From: an uncultured Clostridium sp.
GTDB taxonomy: Bacteria; Bacillota; Clostridia; TANB77; CAG-508
Assembly (NCBI GenBank): GCA_900553685.1
Contig: USEI01000013.1
Location: forward strand, 1-46,432
DNA length: 46,432 nucleotides
Direction of reading: 5' to 3'
The translations under genes and the position numbers were made by a program. The notes beneath the pieces were generated by a model. It was given only the letters and a program-made list of their open reading frames with translations. It searched no databases and was not told the origin of the DNA. Positions 35,197 to 43,337 of the stretch are shown piece by piece. Numbering within the stretch: position 1 is the first letter of the stretch; every line of letters starts with the position of its first letter.

Positions 35197-36453
35197 ATGT
35201 ATAATAAATTTGGAATTGATGAAAAAATAATCAAAACTGCAAATGAAGTAGAAGAAGAGTTAAAGCCAATATTTAAAAAATATGAAGAGAATTGTATGAA
35301 AGTTAGTGCAAAAGTTTTAAAAGCTTTTCAAGATAATAAAGTTGCAACAACAGATTTTAATGAAATAACCGGTTATGGATATTATGATGGAGGTAGAGAG
35401 AAGTTAGAAAAAGTATATGCAGATATTTTTGGAGCAGAAGACGCTCTAGTAAGACCTCAAATTATGTCCGGAACACATGCTATTACAATAGCTTTGTTTG
35501 GAGTGTTAAAATATGGGGATACTATGTTAAGTATATCTGGTATACCTTATGATACGTTACAAAGTGTAATAGGTCTTACTGGAGATAGTAATAATTCACT
35601 AATAAAACATGGTATAAAATATGAGCAGATAGACCTTGTAAACAATGATTTTGATTATGAGAAAATAGAAAAGAGAGTAAAGCAAGGAGAAATAAAATTA
35701 ATAGAAATACAACGTTCAAGAGGATATTCACAAAGAAAAAGTTTAAATATAGATAAAATCGAGAAAGTCATAAAATTAATAAAACAAATTAATTCAGATA
35801 TTATCATTATGGTAGATAATTGTTATGGAGAATTTGTTGAAGATAGAGAACCAACTGATGTAGGTGCAGACTTGTTTGCAAGTTCACTTATGAAAAATCT
35901 TGGGGCAGGAATTGCCACAAGTGGTGGATATATTGTAGGAAGAAAGGATTTAATATATGAAGTTGCAGAAAGATTAACAGCACCTTGTGTAGGAAAAGAT
36001 ATGGGGGCTAATTTAAATCAATTGTTATCATATTATAAGGGAATATTTATGGCTCCATCTGTTGTAAAATCTGTTTTAAAAACAATGACTTTTGCAAGTA
36101 GAATGCTAGAAAAATTTGGATTTGAAGGAGTAAGTCCAAAATTTGATGAAAAAAGGGCCGATATAATTCAGACAATAGAACTAAAATCAGAAGAAAAATT
36201 AATAAAATTTTGTCAAGGAATTCAAATAGGTTCTCCAATAGAATCTTATGTAAAACCAATTCCAGACGATATGCCAGGATATGAACATAAAGAAGTTATG
36301 GCAGGTGGCAGTTTTACTCCAGGTTCAACAATAGAATTAAGTTGTGATGGACCTGTTTGCGAACCTTATACAGCATATATGCAAGGTGGATTAACTTACG
36401 AGTATGGAAAACTAGGAATCATGATTGCAATTAATAATATGCTAAATGAATAG
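35197..36453 (+). CDS. Methionine gamma-lyase family PLP enzyme (aluminium-resistance-protein family)
   Basis: A 418-residue protein of the family often called aluminium resistance protein or YnbB. It has the N-terminal FNEITGYGYYDGGREKLE segment, the IMSGTHAITIALFG cofactor-phosphate region, the VDNCYGEF aspartate and a lysine in SLMKNLGAGIATSGGYIVG that should hold PLP. The family belongs to the Cys/Met-metabolism group (fold type I); the true substrate is not established. Start ATG behind AAGGAGAG. Confidence 0.9.
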   Translation: MYNKFGIDEKIIKTANEVEEELKPIFKKYEENCMKVSAKVLKAFQDNKVATTDFNEITGYGYYDGGREKLEKVYADIFGAEDALVRPQIMSGTHAITIALFGVLKYGDTMLSISGIPYDTLQSVIGLTGDSNNSLIKHGIKYEQIDLVNNDFDYEKIEKRVKQGEIKLIEIQRSRGYSQRKSLNIDKIEKVIKLIKQINSDIIIMVDNCYGEFVEDREPTDVGADLFASSLMKNLGAGIATSGGYIVGRKDLIYEVAERLTAPCVGKDMGANLNQLLSYYKGIFMAPSVVKSVLKTMTFASRMLEKFGFEGVSPKFDEKRADIIQTIELKSEEKLIKFCQGIQIGSPIESYVKPIPDDMPGYEHKEVMAGGSFTPGSTIELSCDGPVCEPYTAYMQGGLTYEYGKLGIMIAINNMLNE

Positions 36454-36788
36454 AAAAATATAAATACTAGAATAATTTTTTTTATAAGTACTATTAAGTA
36501 CTATAATGTAATTTGATTTTTTTTAATTTTAATAAGAATTCGGATATTTTGTAGATAATCAGTAATTAAATTGTTAAATAAAATTGGTTTGACAAAAAAA
36601 ATTATTAAGATTAAAATTATTTTGAAGATAATAGAAGATAATATATAAAAAATGCTGAAAAATATATCAAAAATATAACAAAAAAATTCATAAATTTACT
36701 AATTTAGGTTGCTATTTTCTTTAATATATTGTATTATATTATATGTATTATAATATAAAGAAATGACCTAAAGGAGGTTTTTTATAAA
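36454..36788 (+). other. Long leader/intergenic region before the pilin-like operon
   Basis: This stretch has no gene. It holds a tandem pair of TAAGTACTAT (36485-36504), a near-consensus promoter (36589-36617), a second TATAAT at 36749-36754 without a good -35, and the ribosome binding site AAAGGAGG at 36770-36777. If the upstream promoter is used, the leader is about 165 nt; I see no known riboswitch in it. Confidence 0.6.
36589..36617 (+). promoter_or_regulatory. Near-consensus sigma-A promoter of the pilin-like/TadZ-like operon
   Basis: TTGACA at 36589-36594, 17 bp, TAAAAT at 36612-36617. The ATG of the first gene is 174 bp downstream, implying a long untranslated leader. Confidence 0.7.
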
Positions 36789-36790
36789 TT

Positions 36791-37207
36791 ATGTTAAAAA
36801 AGGTAATAATAATAGCATTAATATTTATGGCATTATTAGGAATAATATCTTTATTTTCAAGTTCTTTTGCTGTTACAGGGAACGAAGTACTTAATTCTAC
36901 ACAAGCAACTGAATTATTAGAAATTAAAGAATCAACAAAAGGAAAGCTTGCTGAATATGTTGACAAATATGGCTCAACTCCTTACGGAATTGCAGCATAC
37001 ATACTAAATATTGTAAGAATTTATAGTATACCATTTTGCTTTATAGGAATTGCAATAGGTTCAATATATCAGTATGTTCTTGGTATAAGAAAATTGGATG
37101 TTAGGGATAGAGGTTTTATGCTTATTATAACATTTGTAACAATCTTATTAATATGCCAAGTATTACCATTGATTTTTGCTATAGTAGTAAATGGTTGGAG
37201 GGGTTAA
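36791..37207 (+). CDS. Small membrane protein with VirB2/TrbC-pilin-like layout
   Basis: A 138-residue protein with a signal peptide (residues 1-28), a short exported segment (about 29-58), then two long hydrophobic helices (about 65-90 and 103-130) joined by a basic loop (GIRKLDVRDR). This order is that of VirB2/TrbC-type pilins and related conjugation membrane proteins, but the sequence match is not strong enough to name it. The start is 13 bp after AAGGAGG. It is followed after 3 bp by the TadZ-like gene, whose ribosome binding site lies in its last codons, so translation is probably coupled. Confidence 0.7.
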   Translation: MLKKVIIIALIFMALLGIISLFSSSFAVTGNEVLNSTQATELLEIKESTKGKLAEYVDKYGSTPYGIAAYILNIVRIYSIPFCFIGIAIGSIYQYVLGIRKLDVRDRGFMLIITFVTILLICQVLPLIFAIVVNGWRG

Positions 37208-37210
37208 CAA

Positions 37211-40200
37211 ATGAAAGTTTTATTTGCGGTTAGTAGTGAAAGCATTTCAGATGCTATAATTAAAAAGTATCAAAAAGAATATAAAGAAATTCTTTCTTAT
37301 AAAAATGTTTATTACTTCAACGCAATATTAAAAGAGATACAAAAAGATAAAACTTATGACAGAATAGTTATAAGTGAAGATTTGGAACCATTTTCAAATA
37401 ATAATTATGATGCAATAGATAAATTTATCTTTGAAAAGCTTGATAATATTAGCGATGAAGCTCAAGATATAGATGGAAATGAAACTTCCATAATTTTGAT
37501 ATGTACAGATAGACATACAAAAGGGAGTTCTTTTCTAGTAAAATTATTTGGAATAGGAATTTATAATGCTCTTTTAGGTAGTGAAAGAAGCATGGAACAA
37601 GTTTGTAAATTAATTAATAAACCTAGAGTAAAAAAAGAGGCAAAATTATATTATAAAATAGATTCAGAAGATGTTAATTACAGCAATAAAAATGAGAAAG
37701 AAGTTAGTGAATTAGAAATTCAAAATATTTTAACTCATTTTAAAAAGCTTGGAAAAAACACAGATAAATATGCAGATAGTTTTAACAATATTGCATCACA
37801 ATACACAAATGACCAATTAAAAATAATAATTAATTGTTTACCAATATCAGTAAAAGCAGTATTAGAAGAAGACTGTCCTAAATATCAAGAATTAATGTCT
37901 GTTGATGGAATGATTCAAAGAGTAAATAGAGAATCTTTAAAAACAAAAGAAGCTCAAAAACAAACTGGAATAAAAATAGATATAATAGAAAATGTAAATC
38001 ATAATAAAATGTCTGGACCAATAGTAATACCATCTTCTGTAAGAACATCTAAAAATAAAGGACCTGCTCCTGTAAGACCAATGGGAAAAGAACTTGAAAT
38101 TCCAACTTCTAAAAAGGAAGATAGTCAATCTAAAAAAGTCGTAAAACGAGTTGAAAAGCCTAAAGAAATAGAATCTACAAGGAAAGCTAGTGCAGAAATT
38201 AATGCAGCAAAACTAGAGGCAAAAAGAGAAGAACCTTCAAAAGTGCTTTCAGAAAATACAACTATGAAAAAGCCAAATTCAATAAATGAAGTAGCAAAGC
38301 AGGTAGGTGTGGATACGGTAAAAAGCCAAAAGATTGCATCAGAAGAATTAGCAGCTAAGAAGAAGGAATTAGCAAGAAAAAAATTATTAAAGCAAAACAA
38401 AGAAGTTTCAAAAACAGAAAATGGTAAAGAAAAAGTTAAAGTTATAGGGATTGATGCTGAGGGAAATAAAATTGTAAAGAAAATTGTAAAAACTCCTGAA
38501 GGAAATAAAGTTGTAAAAGCAGTAATAAAAAGCAAAAAAACACAAAATAAAAAAATAGATGAATCTGAAAATAAATCAAAAGAAAAAAAACCTATAAAAA
38601 AAGTAGAAGAAGATGATGAACTTACATTGCCTGGATTAGGTGATGATTTTGATAATTTACCAGAAAAAGAAGTTTTACCAATAGTAGATAATAATATAGA
38701 AGAGGAACAAGACGATATTGCATTACCTGGTTTAGAAGACAATGAAGAAGATGTAACCTTACCAGGTTTAAATGAAGAAATGCAAGAAGATACAGATATT
38801 CTACCTGGATTAGATTCAGAAGATGAATCAGAGAATATGGAATTACCAGGATTGGATAATGATTCTGATGATACATCAGATGATATGTTACCAGGATTGG
38901 ATGATGATTCTGATGATACATCAGATGATATGCTACCAGGATTGGATGATGATTTTGATGATACATCAGATGATATGCTACCAGGATTGGATGATGATTC
39001 TGATGATACATCAGATGATATGTTACCAGGATTAGATGATGATTTTGATGATACATCAGATGATATGTTACCAGGATTGGATGATGATTTTGATGATACA
39101 TCAGATGATACATTACCAGGACTAGATGATATTTCAGAAGATAGCCAAGAAAACGAATATACAGATGAAGTGTCAGTTCCAGGATTAGATGAATTAGATG
39201 AATTAGATAATATTAGTGCAGATGATAACTTTTCTTCAGATGATGATTTATTACCAGGAATTGAAGCAGATGATAATATGATTGATGATTCATTATTAGG
39301 AATAGATGATGAAGCTCAAGAAGAAACTGAAAAACAAGCTTCATATTCACAAAATTCTGCAGGAATAGAAAGTATAAAACCACAAGTGGATTATTCAATG
39401 TCAAATTTGAATAGTTTATTGACTAAGGATAAGAAAATAGTAACTTTTTTGGGAACAACAAAAAATGGAACATCGTTTTTAGTTAATAATTTAGCAGCAT
39501 TGTTCTCATCATGCGGAATAAGTACTGCAATTTTAGACATGACTAAAAATAAAAATTCATATTATATATATACAAACAATGAAGAAGAATTAAGAAATAT
39601 AGCTTATAATTCAATAAGCAAATTGCAAAAAGGTTTTGCTGAAGGAATAAAAGTAAATAAAAATCTAACTGTTTATACAGCGCTTCCAAATGATGGTAAA
39701 GATTATTCAGATGCAGAACCAATTTTATCAACTTTAGTTCAAAACCATTCTTTAATTCTTATAGATTGTGATTTTGAAACAGATCCATCATACTTTGCAA
39801 GTTGTCAAGAAATTTATTTAGTACAATCAATGGATATTTTAACAATACAACCTTTAACAGCTTTTCTAAGAGATTTAAAAGCAAAAGGTGTTTTAGAATC
39901 TGAAAAAGTAAGAGTTGTAATAAATAAAGAGATAAAAGTTAAGAGTTTAAATACAAAAGCAATTATAGGTGGTATGTCATTTTATAATGATCCATCAATG
40001 TCTTTTATGACAGAACTATTTAATAAAGATATGGTAAAAGCATGTAGTATACCATTTGAAGAAAATGCATATTCAAAATATTTGGATGCAATGGTAAATT
40101 GTAATGTTTCTATAAATGGATACTCTAAAGCATTTTTAAGTAAATTGAAAAATTTAGGTGATATGGTTTATCCATTAGTAAGCAAGTCAACATATGGTAA

Positions 40201-40288
40201 GGCAATGCCACAACAAAATAACTATGGAAAAAATAATTTTTCTAGCAATATGAATAATACTTTAAATCAGATGAAAAGAAAATTTTAA
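37211..40288 (+). CDS. Large TadZ/CpaE-like protein with acidic repeat region and degenerate P-loop
   Basis: A 1025-residue soluble protein. Residues 1-150 look like a receiver-like alpha/beta domain (VLFAVSSESISDAIIKK), as in TadZ/CpaE. Residues about 230-460 are Lys/Glu-rich and probably disordered. Residues about 468-706 are strongly acidic with at least ten LPGL(D/E) motifs; 545-634 form six near-identical 15-residue repeats. From about residue 740 there is a MinD/ParA-like domain: VTFLGTTKNGTSFLVNNLA resembles the deviant Walker A of MinD, with the first lysine kept but the GK(S/T) lysine replaced by Thr; LILIDCDFET is the Walker B-like strand. A Gln/Asn-rich tail ends it. The loss of the catalytic lysine suggests nucleotide sensing or scaffolding rather than normal hydrolysis. 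Start ATG behind GGAGGGG. Confidence 0.75.
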   Translation: MKVLFAVSSESISDAIIKKYQKEYKEILSYKNVYYFNAILKEIQKDKTYDRIVISEDLEPFSNNNYDAIDKFIFEKLDNISDEAQDIDGNETSIILICTDRHTKGSSFLVKLFGIGIYNALLGSERSMEQVCKLINKPRVKKEAKLYYKIDSEDVNYSNKNEKEVSELEIQNILTHFKKLGKNTDKYADSFNNIASQYTNDQLKIIINCLPISVKAVLEEDCPKYQELMSVDGMIQRVNRESLKTKEAQKQTGIKIDIIENVNHNKMSGPIVIPSSVRTSKNKGPAPVRPMGKELEIPTSKKEDSQSKKVVKRVEKPKEIESTRKASAEINAAKLEAKREEPSKVLSENTTMKKPNSINEVAKQVGVDTVKSQKIASEELAAKKKELARKKLLKQNKEVSKTENGKEKVKVIGIDAEGNKIVKKIVKTPEGNKVVKAVIKSKKTQNKKIDESENKSKEKKPIKKVEEDDELTLPGLGDDFDNLPEKEVLPIVDNNIEEEQDDIALPGLEDNEEDVTLPGLNEEMQEDTDILPGLDSEDESENMELPGLDNDSDDTSDDMLPGLDDDSDDTSDDMLPGLDDDFDDTSDDMLPGLDDDSDDTSDDMLPGLDDDFDDTSDDMLPGLDDDFDDTSDDTLPGLDDISEDSQENEYTDEVSVPGLDELDELDNISADDNFSSDDDLLPGIEADDNMIDDSLLGIDDEAQEETEKQASYSQNSAGIESIKPQVDYSMSNLNSLLTKDKKIVTFLGTTKNGTSFLVNNLAALFSSCGISTAILDMTKNKNSYYIYTNNEEELRNIAYNSISKLQKGFAEGIKVNKNLTVYTALPNDGKDYSDAEPILSTLVQNHSLILIDCDFETDPSYFASCQEIYLVQSMDILTIQPLTAFLRDLKAKGVLESEKVRVVINKEIKVKSLNTKAIIGGMSFYNDPSMSFMTELFNKDMVKACSIPFEENAYSKYLDAMVNCNVSINGYSKAFLSKLKNLGDMVYPLVSKSTYGKAMPQQNNYGKNNFSSNMNNTLNQMKRKF
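38843..39112 (+). repeat. Coding minisatellite: six 45-bp tandem repeats
   Basis: Six head-to-tail 45-bp units inside the TadZ-like gene, each coding for a variant of LPGLDDDSDDTSDDM. Units alternate Ser/Phe at position 8 (S,S,F,S,F,F) and are otherwise nearly identical in DNA, with only a few silent changes. Less regular LPGL units flank the array on both sides. The identity suggests recent expansion or gene conversion. Confidence 0.95.
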
Positions 40289-40316
40289 AGTTAGACAAAA
40301 AAATAGGGGTGATATC

Positions 40317-41453
40317 TTGGTAATAGTAGTTATAATAATTTTATTAATAGCAATAATTGTATTAGTAGCATATAACTTTCATATCCAGAAGAAGATTGAA
40401 GCTTATAACAATATTAATCAAAAAATAAGTAATTTATCGGTATTACAGGATTTTATGAAAGTGGCAGGAGAAGAAGATTCTGTTGATGCTAAATTAAATA
40501 AGATAAATGAAATTGTTATTGAAAAATACGATATTAAATATTCGACAATAGTAGTCTTTGACGGAGCAGAATATGTAATTAAAGCAACTAATGTTGATAA
40601 AATTCATCATGAAACATTAACAAATTTGCATACAGAAGAAATATTCCAAGATAGTGTGGCAACGGCAACACCTAAATATATAACGATCGATAATGAAAAT
40701 GAAAAATTACCTTATCAAAAAGTAGAAATGGGTAGAGCAAAATCAGCTATGTTTTTCCCACTATATATAGACAATATCTATATTGGATATTGGATTATGG
40801 AGAGTGGAAGAATGCATGCATTTGATAAAACAGATACAACTATAATTGAAGTTGTAAAAGATAATATTATTTCTATTTTATCAACAATGTCTTATCAGGA
40901 TGCTATGGAAAATATTATTAGAGTTGATAAATTTACAGGTTTATATTCAGCAGAATATTTATATAGCAAAGCAAAGAAAACATTTGACAAATATCCAACT
41001 TCAGCTGTGTGTATGTTTAAAATAATAAATATAGAAGAAATAAATGAAAAAGCAAGTAGACAAATAGGTAATGAAATTATTACAGAAATAAGTAACATAG
41101 TAAAATCTAAAATGCCAGCGCAATATGTATTTGTTAGATATATGGGACCTAAATTTGTTATTGTATTTTCTGGTGTTGAAGAAGGTAGTGTAGAAGAGTT
41201 CTTAAAAGAATTAAAAAAAGAAATGGAAGAACTTGAAATTGTTGAAGAAGCCGAAGAAATTCCTGTAGTAAAAGTAATAAATGGCAAAAAAATGAAAGTA
41301 AGGGAACTAAAAGAAGAAAAATCTGCTTCTCCAAAAATTAATTTTGTTGTATCAACTTACTATAAAGGAACAGGAATAGAGCAATTAAATAAAAAATTAG
41401 AAGAATATATAGATTCTGCTGATAAAAATGAAAGTCAAATAAATTATATATAG
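40317..41453 (+). CDS. Membrane-anchored GAF plus degenerate GGDEF protein
   Basis: A 378-residue protein starting with TTG behind AGGGGTGAT. One transmembrane helix (residues 1-20), a short coil, a GAF-like domain (about 40-195, with MFFPLYIDNIYIGYWIMES) and a GGDEF-like domain (about 205-365: VDKFTGLYSAEYL, then RYMGPKFVIVF). The signature R-[YL]-G-G-D-E-F is changed to RYMGPKF, so diguanylate cyclase activity is not expected. An insertion with KKMKVRELKEEKS lies before the last strand. It is 28 bp after the TadZ-like gene and 12 bp before ireB, so it belongs to the same transcript. Confidence 0.82.
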   Translation: MVIVVIIILLIAIIVLVAYNFHIQKKIEAYNNINQKISNLSVLQDFMKVAGEEDSVDAKLNKINEIVIEKYDIKYSTIVVFDGAEYVIKATNVDKIHHETLTNLHTEEIFQDSVATATPKYITIDNENEKLPYQKVEMGRAKSAMFFPLYIDNIYIGYWIMESGRMHAFDKTDTTIIEVVKDNIISILSTMSYQDAMENIIRVDKFTGLYSAEYLYSKAKKTFDKYPTSAVCMFKIINIEEINEKASRQIGNEIITEISNIVKSKMPAQYVFVRYMGPKFVIVFSGVEEGSVEEFLKELKKEMEELEIVEEAEEIPVVKVINGKKMKVRELKEEKSASPKINFVVSTYYKGTGIEQLNKKLEEYIDSADKNESQINYI

Positions 41454-41465
41454 GAGGGATTTTAT

Positions 41466-41720
41466 ATGGCTATGGATAAAACAATGAGCTTTAAAGTCGA
41501 TAAAGACAAAAGCATGAGAGCAAAAGAAATTTTAAAAGAAGTATACCAAGCTTTAGTGGAAAAAGGATATAATCCTATTAATCAAATAGTTGGATATATA
41601 TTATCAGGAGATCCAACATATATTACTAGCCATAATGATGCTAGAAATTTAATTAGACTTATTGAAAGAGATGAACTCCTAGAAAAAATGGTTAAATTTT
41701 ATATAGGATTGGAAGAATAA
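41466..41720 (+). CDS. ireB: IreB family regulatory phosphoprotein (UPF0297)
   Basis: An 84-residue protein of family length. In Enterococcus, IreB is phosphorylated on N-terminal threonines by the Ser/Thr kinase IreK and lowers cephalosporin resistance. The family core [29 protein letters not shown] is easily seen, and the N-terminal MDKTMSF carries a Thr in the expected region. Start ATG behind AGGAGGG; it overlaps in function and position with ruvX, 3 bp downstream, as in most Firmicutes. Confidence 0.95.
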   Translation: MAMDKTMSFKVDKDKSMRAKEILKEVYQALVEKGYNPINQIVGYILSGDPTYITSHNDARNLIRLIERDELLEKMVKFYIGLEE

Positions 41721-41723
41721 TCT

Positions 41724-42140
41724 ATGAGAATTTTGGGAATAGATTATGGTGACAGCAGAGTTGGTGTAGCTGTGACAGATCCATTAGGTATTACTGCTCA
41801 GGGCTTAGAAACGATTAGTCATAAAGGAAATGATAAAATAGTTCTAAAAAGATTAGATGAAATATTGGACAAGTATCCTTGCGAGGTAATAGTTGTTGGG
41901 ATGCCATTTAATATGGATGGAACTAAAACAATAAGAGCAGAAGTGACTGAAAAGTTTATTCATAAATTAAAATGTAAATATAATAAAATACGTATAGAAA
42001 CAATGGATGAAAGGCTTACAACTGTTGCAGCACATAAAACCATGAATTTTTTAGATGTCAATAAAAATAAGAAAAGAGAAATAGTAGATACTATTTCTGC
42101 AGTATACATACTAGAAATGTATATGAATAAAAATAAATAA
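41724..42140 (+). CDS. ruvX: Putative Holliday junction resolvase / pre-16S rRNA nuclease (RuvX/YqgF)
   Basis: A 138-residue RNase H-fold protein. Motifs: ILGIDYGDSRVGVAVTD with the first catalytic Asp, VVGMPFNMDG, and METMDERLTT-like IETMDERLTTVAA with the Glu/Asp pair; the final Asp is in EIVDTISAVYILEMY. YqgF proteins process 16S rRNA 5' ends and have been proposed as resolvases. It forms the usual ireB-ruvX-DUF1292 order, although DUF1292 here has its own promoter. Confidence 0.95.
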   Translation: MRILGIDYGDSRVGVAVTDPLGITAQGLETISHKGNDKIVLKRLDEILDKYPCEVIVVGMPFNMDGTKTIRAEVTEKFIHKLKCKYNKIRIETMDERLTTVAAHKTMNFLDVNKNKKREIVDTISAVYILEMYMNKNK

Positions 42141-42186
42141 GTTTTTAATGTGTAAAGATATTTTTTGAAATAAATTAAAAAAACTA

Positions 42187-42215
42187 TTGCAAAAAATTTA
42201 TCTTTAGTATATCAT
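42187..42215 (+). promoter_or_regulatory. Promoter for the DUF1292 gene
   Basis: TTGCAA at 42187-42192, 17 bp, TATCAT at 42210-42215, 46 bp before the ATG. A small TTTGTAA/TTACAAA stem lies just before the AAAGGAAGGAG ribosome binding site. Confidence 0.5.
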
Positions 42216-42260
42216 ATTTTTAGAATTTGTAATTTTTTTACAAAGGAAGGAGATTTTTAA

Positions 42261-42578
42261 ATGAACGAAGAAAATAATGAATTTGATGAAAATATCAGCA
42301 ACATCATAGTATTAAACGATGAAAATGGAAATGAGGTACAATTTGAATTTTTAGATTTAATAGAATATGAATCAGAAGAATATGTTGTATTATTACCAGT
42401 TCTTGAAGAAGGAGAAGAAGATGATGGTGAAGTTGTAATACTAAAAGTTGATGATTCTGATGAAAATAGTGAAGAAGAATCTTATATAAGTGTTGATGAT
42501 GAAGATACATTAACAGCTGTATTTGAAATCTTTAAAGAAAAATTCAAAGAAGAATTTAATTTCACAGATGGTGAATAA
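42261..42578 (+). CDS. DUF1292 family protein (YrzB-like)
   Basis: A 105-residue, very acidic cytoplasmic protein. The core NGNEVQFEFLDLIEYESEEYVVLLPV and the C-terminal DEDTLTAVFEIFKEKF match DUF1292, which follows ruvX in many Firmicutes. Function unknown. Start ATG behind AAGGAAGGAG. Confidence 0.9.
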   Translation: MNEENNEFDENISNIIVLNDENGNEVQFEFLDLIEYESEEYVVLLPVLEEGEEDDGEVVILKVDDSDENSEEESYISVDDEDTLTAVFEIFKEKFKEEFNFTDGE

Positions 42579-42583
42579 AAAAA

Positions 42584-42606
42584 TGCAGGTTAAACCTGCA
42601 CTTTTT
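42584..42606 (+). terminator. Terminator after the DUF1292 gene
   Basis: TGCAGGTT and AACCTGCA at 42584-42600, followed by CTTTTTATTTT. Confidence 0.82.
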
Positions 42607-42689
42607 ATTTTATCAAAAATTTTGTATTCAAAAAATCTAATATATACTTAAATTTTTATTCAACAATTTTTATAAAATTATACTTATAT

Positions 42690-42725
42690 AAGAGCTGAAT
42701 TTTACTTTAGCTCTTTTCTTTTTTA
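42690..42725 (+). terminator. Second terminator upstream of the membrane protein gene
   Basis: AAGAGCTGAA pairs with TTTAGCTCTT (42706-42715, one G-U), with a 6-nt loop, followed by a T-rich run. No gene lies between it and the previous terminator, so it is either a backup or ends a short unannotated transcript. Confidence 0.7.
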
Positions 42726-42768
42726 TATAAATGTGTTAAAATTAATCTGTTAGAGGGGGTATATACTT

Positions 42769-43239
42769 ATGACAAGTTTATTTAGTTACTTATTAACATT
42801 TTTAGGTGTAATGTATTGGTTTTTTAGAGCAATAGTAACTGTTTTATATCAATTAGATAGACCTTTTTTTGCTACACCACTTAATACTAATATTGAAATA
42901 CTTGTTTTATTTGCAACATTACCATGTATGATATTAGTTATAAAAAGAAATATTGTTGGGGCAGCGTGTTATTTTGGAATATATGCAGCATATTTTGGAA
43001 CAGCATTATATGACGCAATAATGGCTTCACAGTCAACAGGATTAGATATTGTAAATACTTCGAATATGTTATGTATTGTTATTGGTGTAATAATTCCAAT
43101 GTTAACTTTTTTTGATATTCTATTTAATAAGCATAGAACTTTAGGAAATGGTAAAAAGAAAGAAGATTGGTTTTATAAAAATGAAGCTTATGATAGAAAA
43201 TTTGATGAAAGAGCTGATAGAAATCAATATAGATTATAA
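42769..43239 (+). CDS. Multipass membrane protein of unknown function
   Basis: A 156-residue protein with four hydrophobic segments (about residues 5-25, 43-60, 63-85 and 100-120) and a charged C-terminal tail (KKKEDWFYKNEAYDRKFDERADRNQYRL) presumably in the cytoplasm. I do not recognise the family. Start ATG 12 bp after AGAGGGGG. It stands alone between DUF1292 and the Nudix gene. Confidence 0.7.
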   Translation: MTSLFSYLLTFLGVMYWFFRAIVTVLYQLDRPFFATPLNTNIEILVLFATLPCMILVIKRNIVGAACYFGIYAAYFGTALYDAIMASQSTGLDIVNTSNMLCIVIGVIIPMLTFFDILFNKHRTLGNGKKKEDWFYKNEAYDRKFDERADRNQYRL

Positions 43240-43337
43240 AAAAATTTAAAATAATATGCTATTATCCAAGAAACTCGAGTTTTTATTAATTTTAATAAAG
43301 ACAAAAGTTTTTTGCGTTTTTAGAAATTGGAGATAAA

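Noticed and set aside
36589..36788. c-di-GMP or other riboswitch in the leader of the pilin-like operon
   Set aside because: The conserved core motifs of known riboswitches were not found; the leader is almost pure A/T.
36791..37207. Naming the small membrane protein as a VirB2 pilin of a conjugation system
   Set aside because: No other type IV secretion genes are present in the window, and two helices after a signal peptide are not specific.
38125..38742. 205-codon minus-strand open frame over the TadZ-like gene
   Set aside because: Antisense to a Lys/Glu-rich coding stretch, giving a Phe/Ser-rich reading typical of such shadows; no start signals.
38843..39112. CRISPR-like array
   Set aside because: The repeats are contiguous, in frame and without unique spacers; it is a coding minisatellite.
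38622..39113. Long minus-strand open frame rich in MYHLMYHQNHH repeats
   Set aside because: It is the antisense of the 45-bp repeat array in the TadZ-like gene; repeats keep all frames open. No ribosome binding site.
40317..41453. Active diguanylate cyclase
   Set aside because: The GGDEF site reads MGPKF, so activity cannot be claimed.
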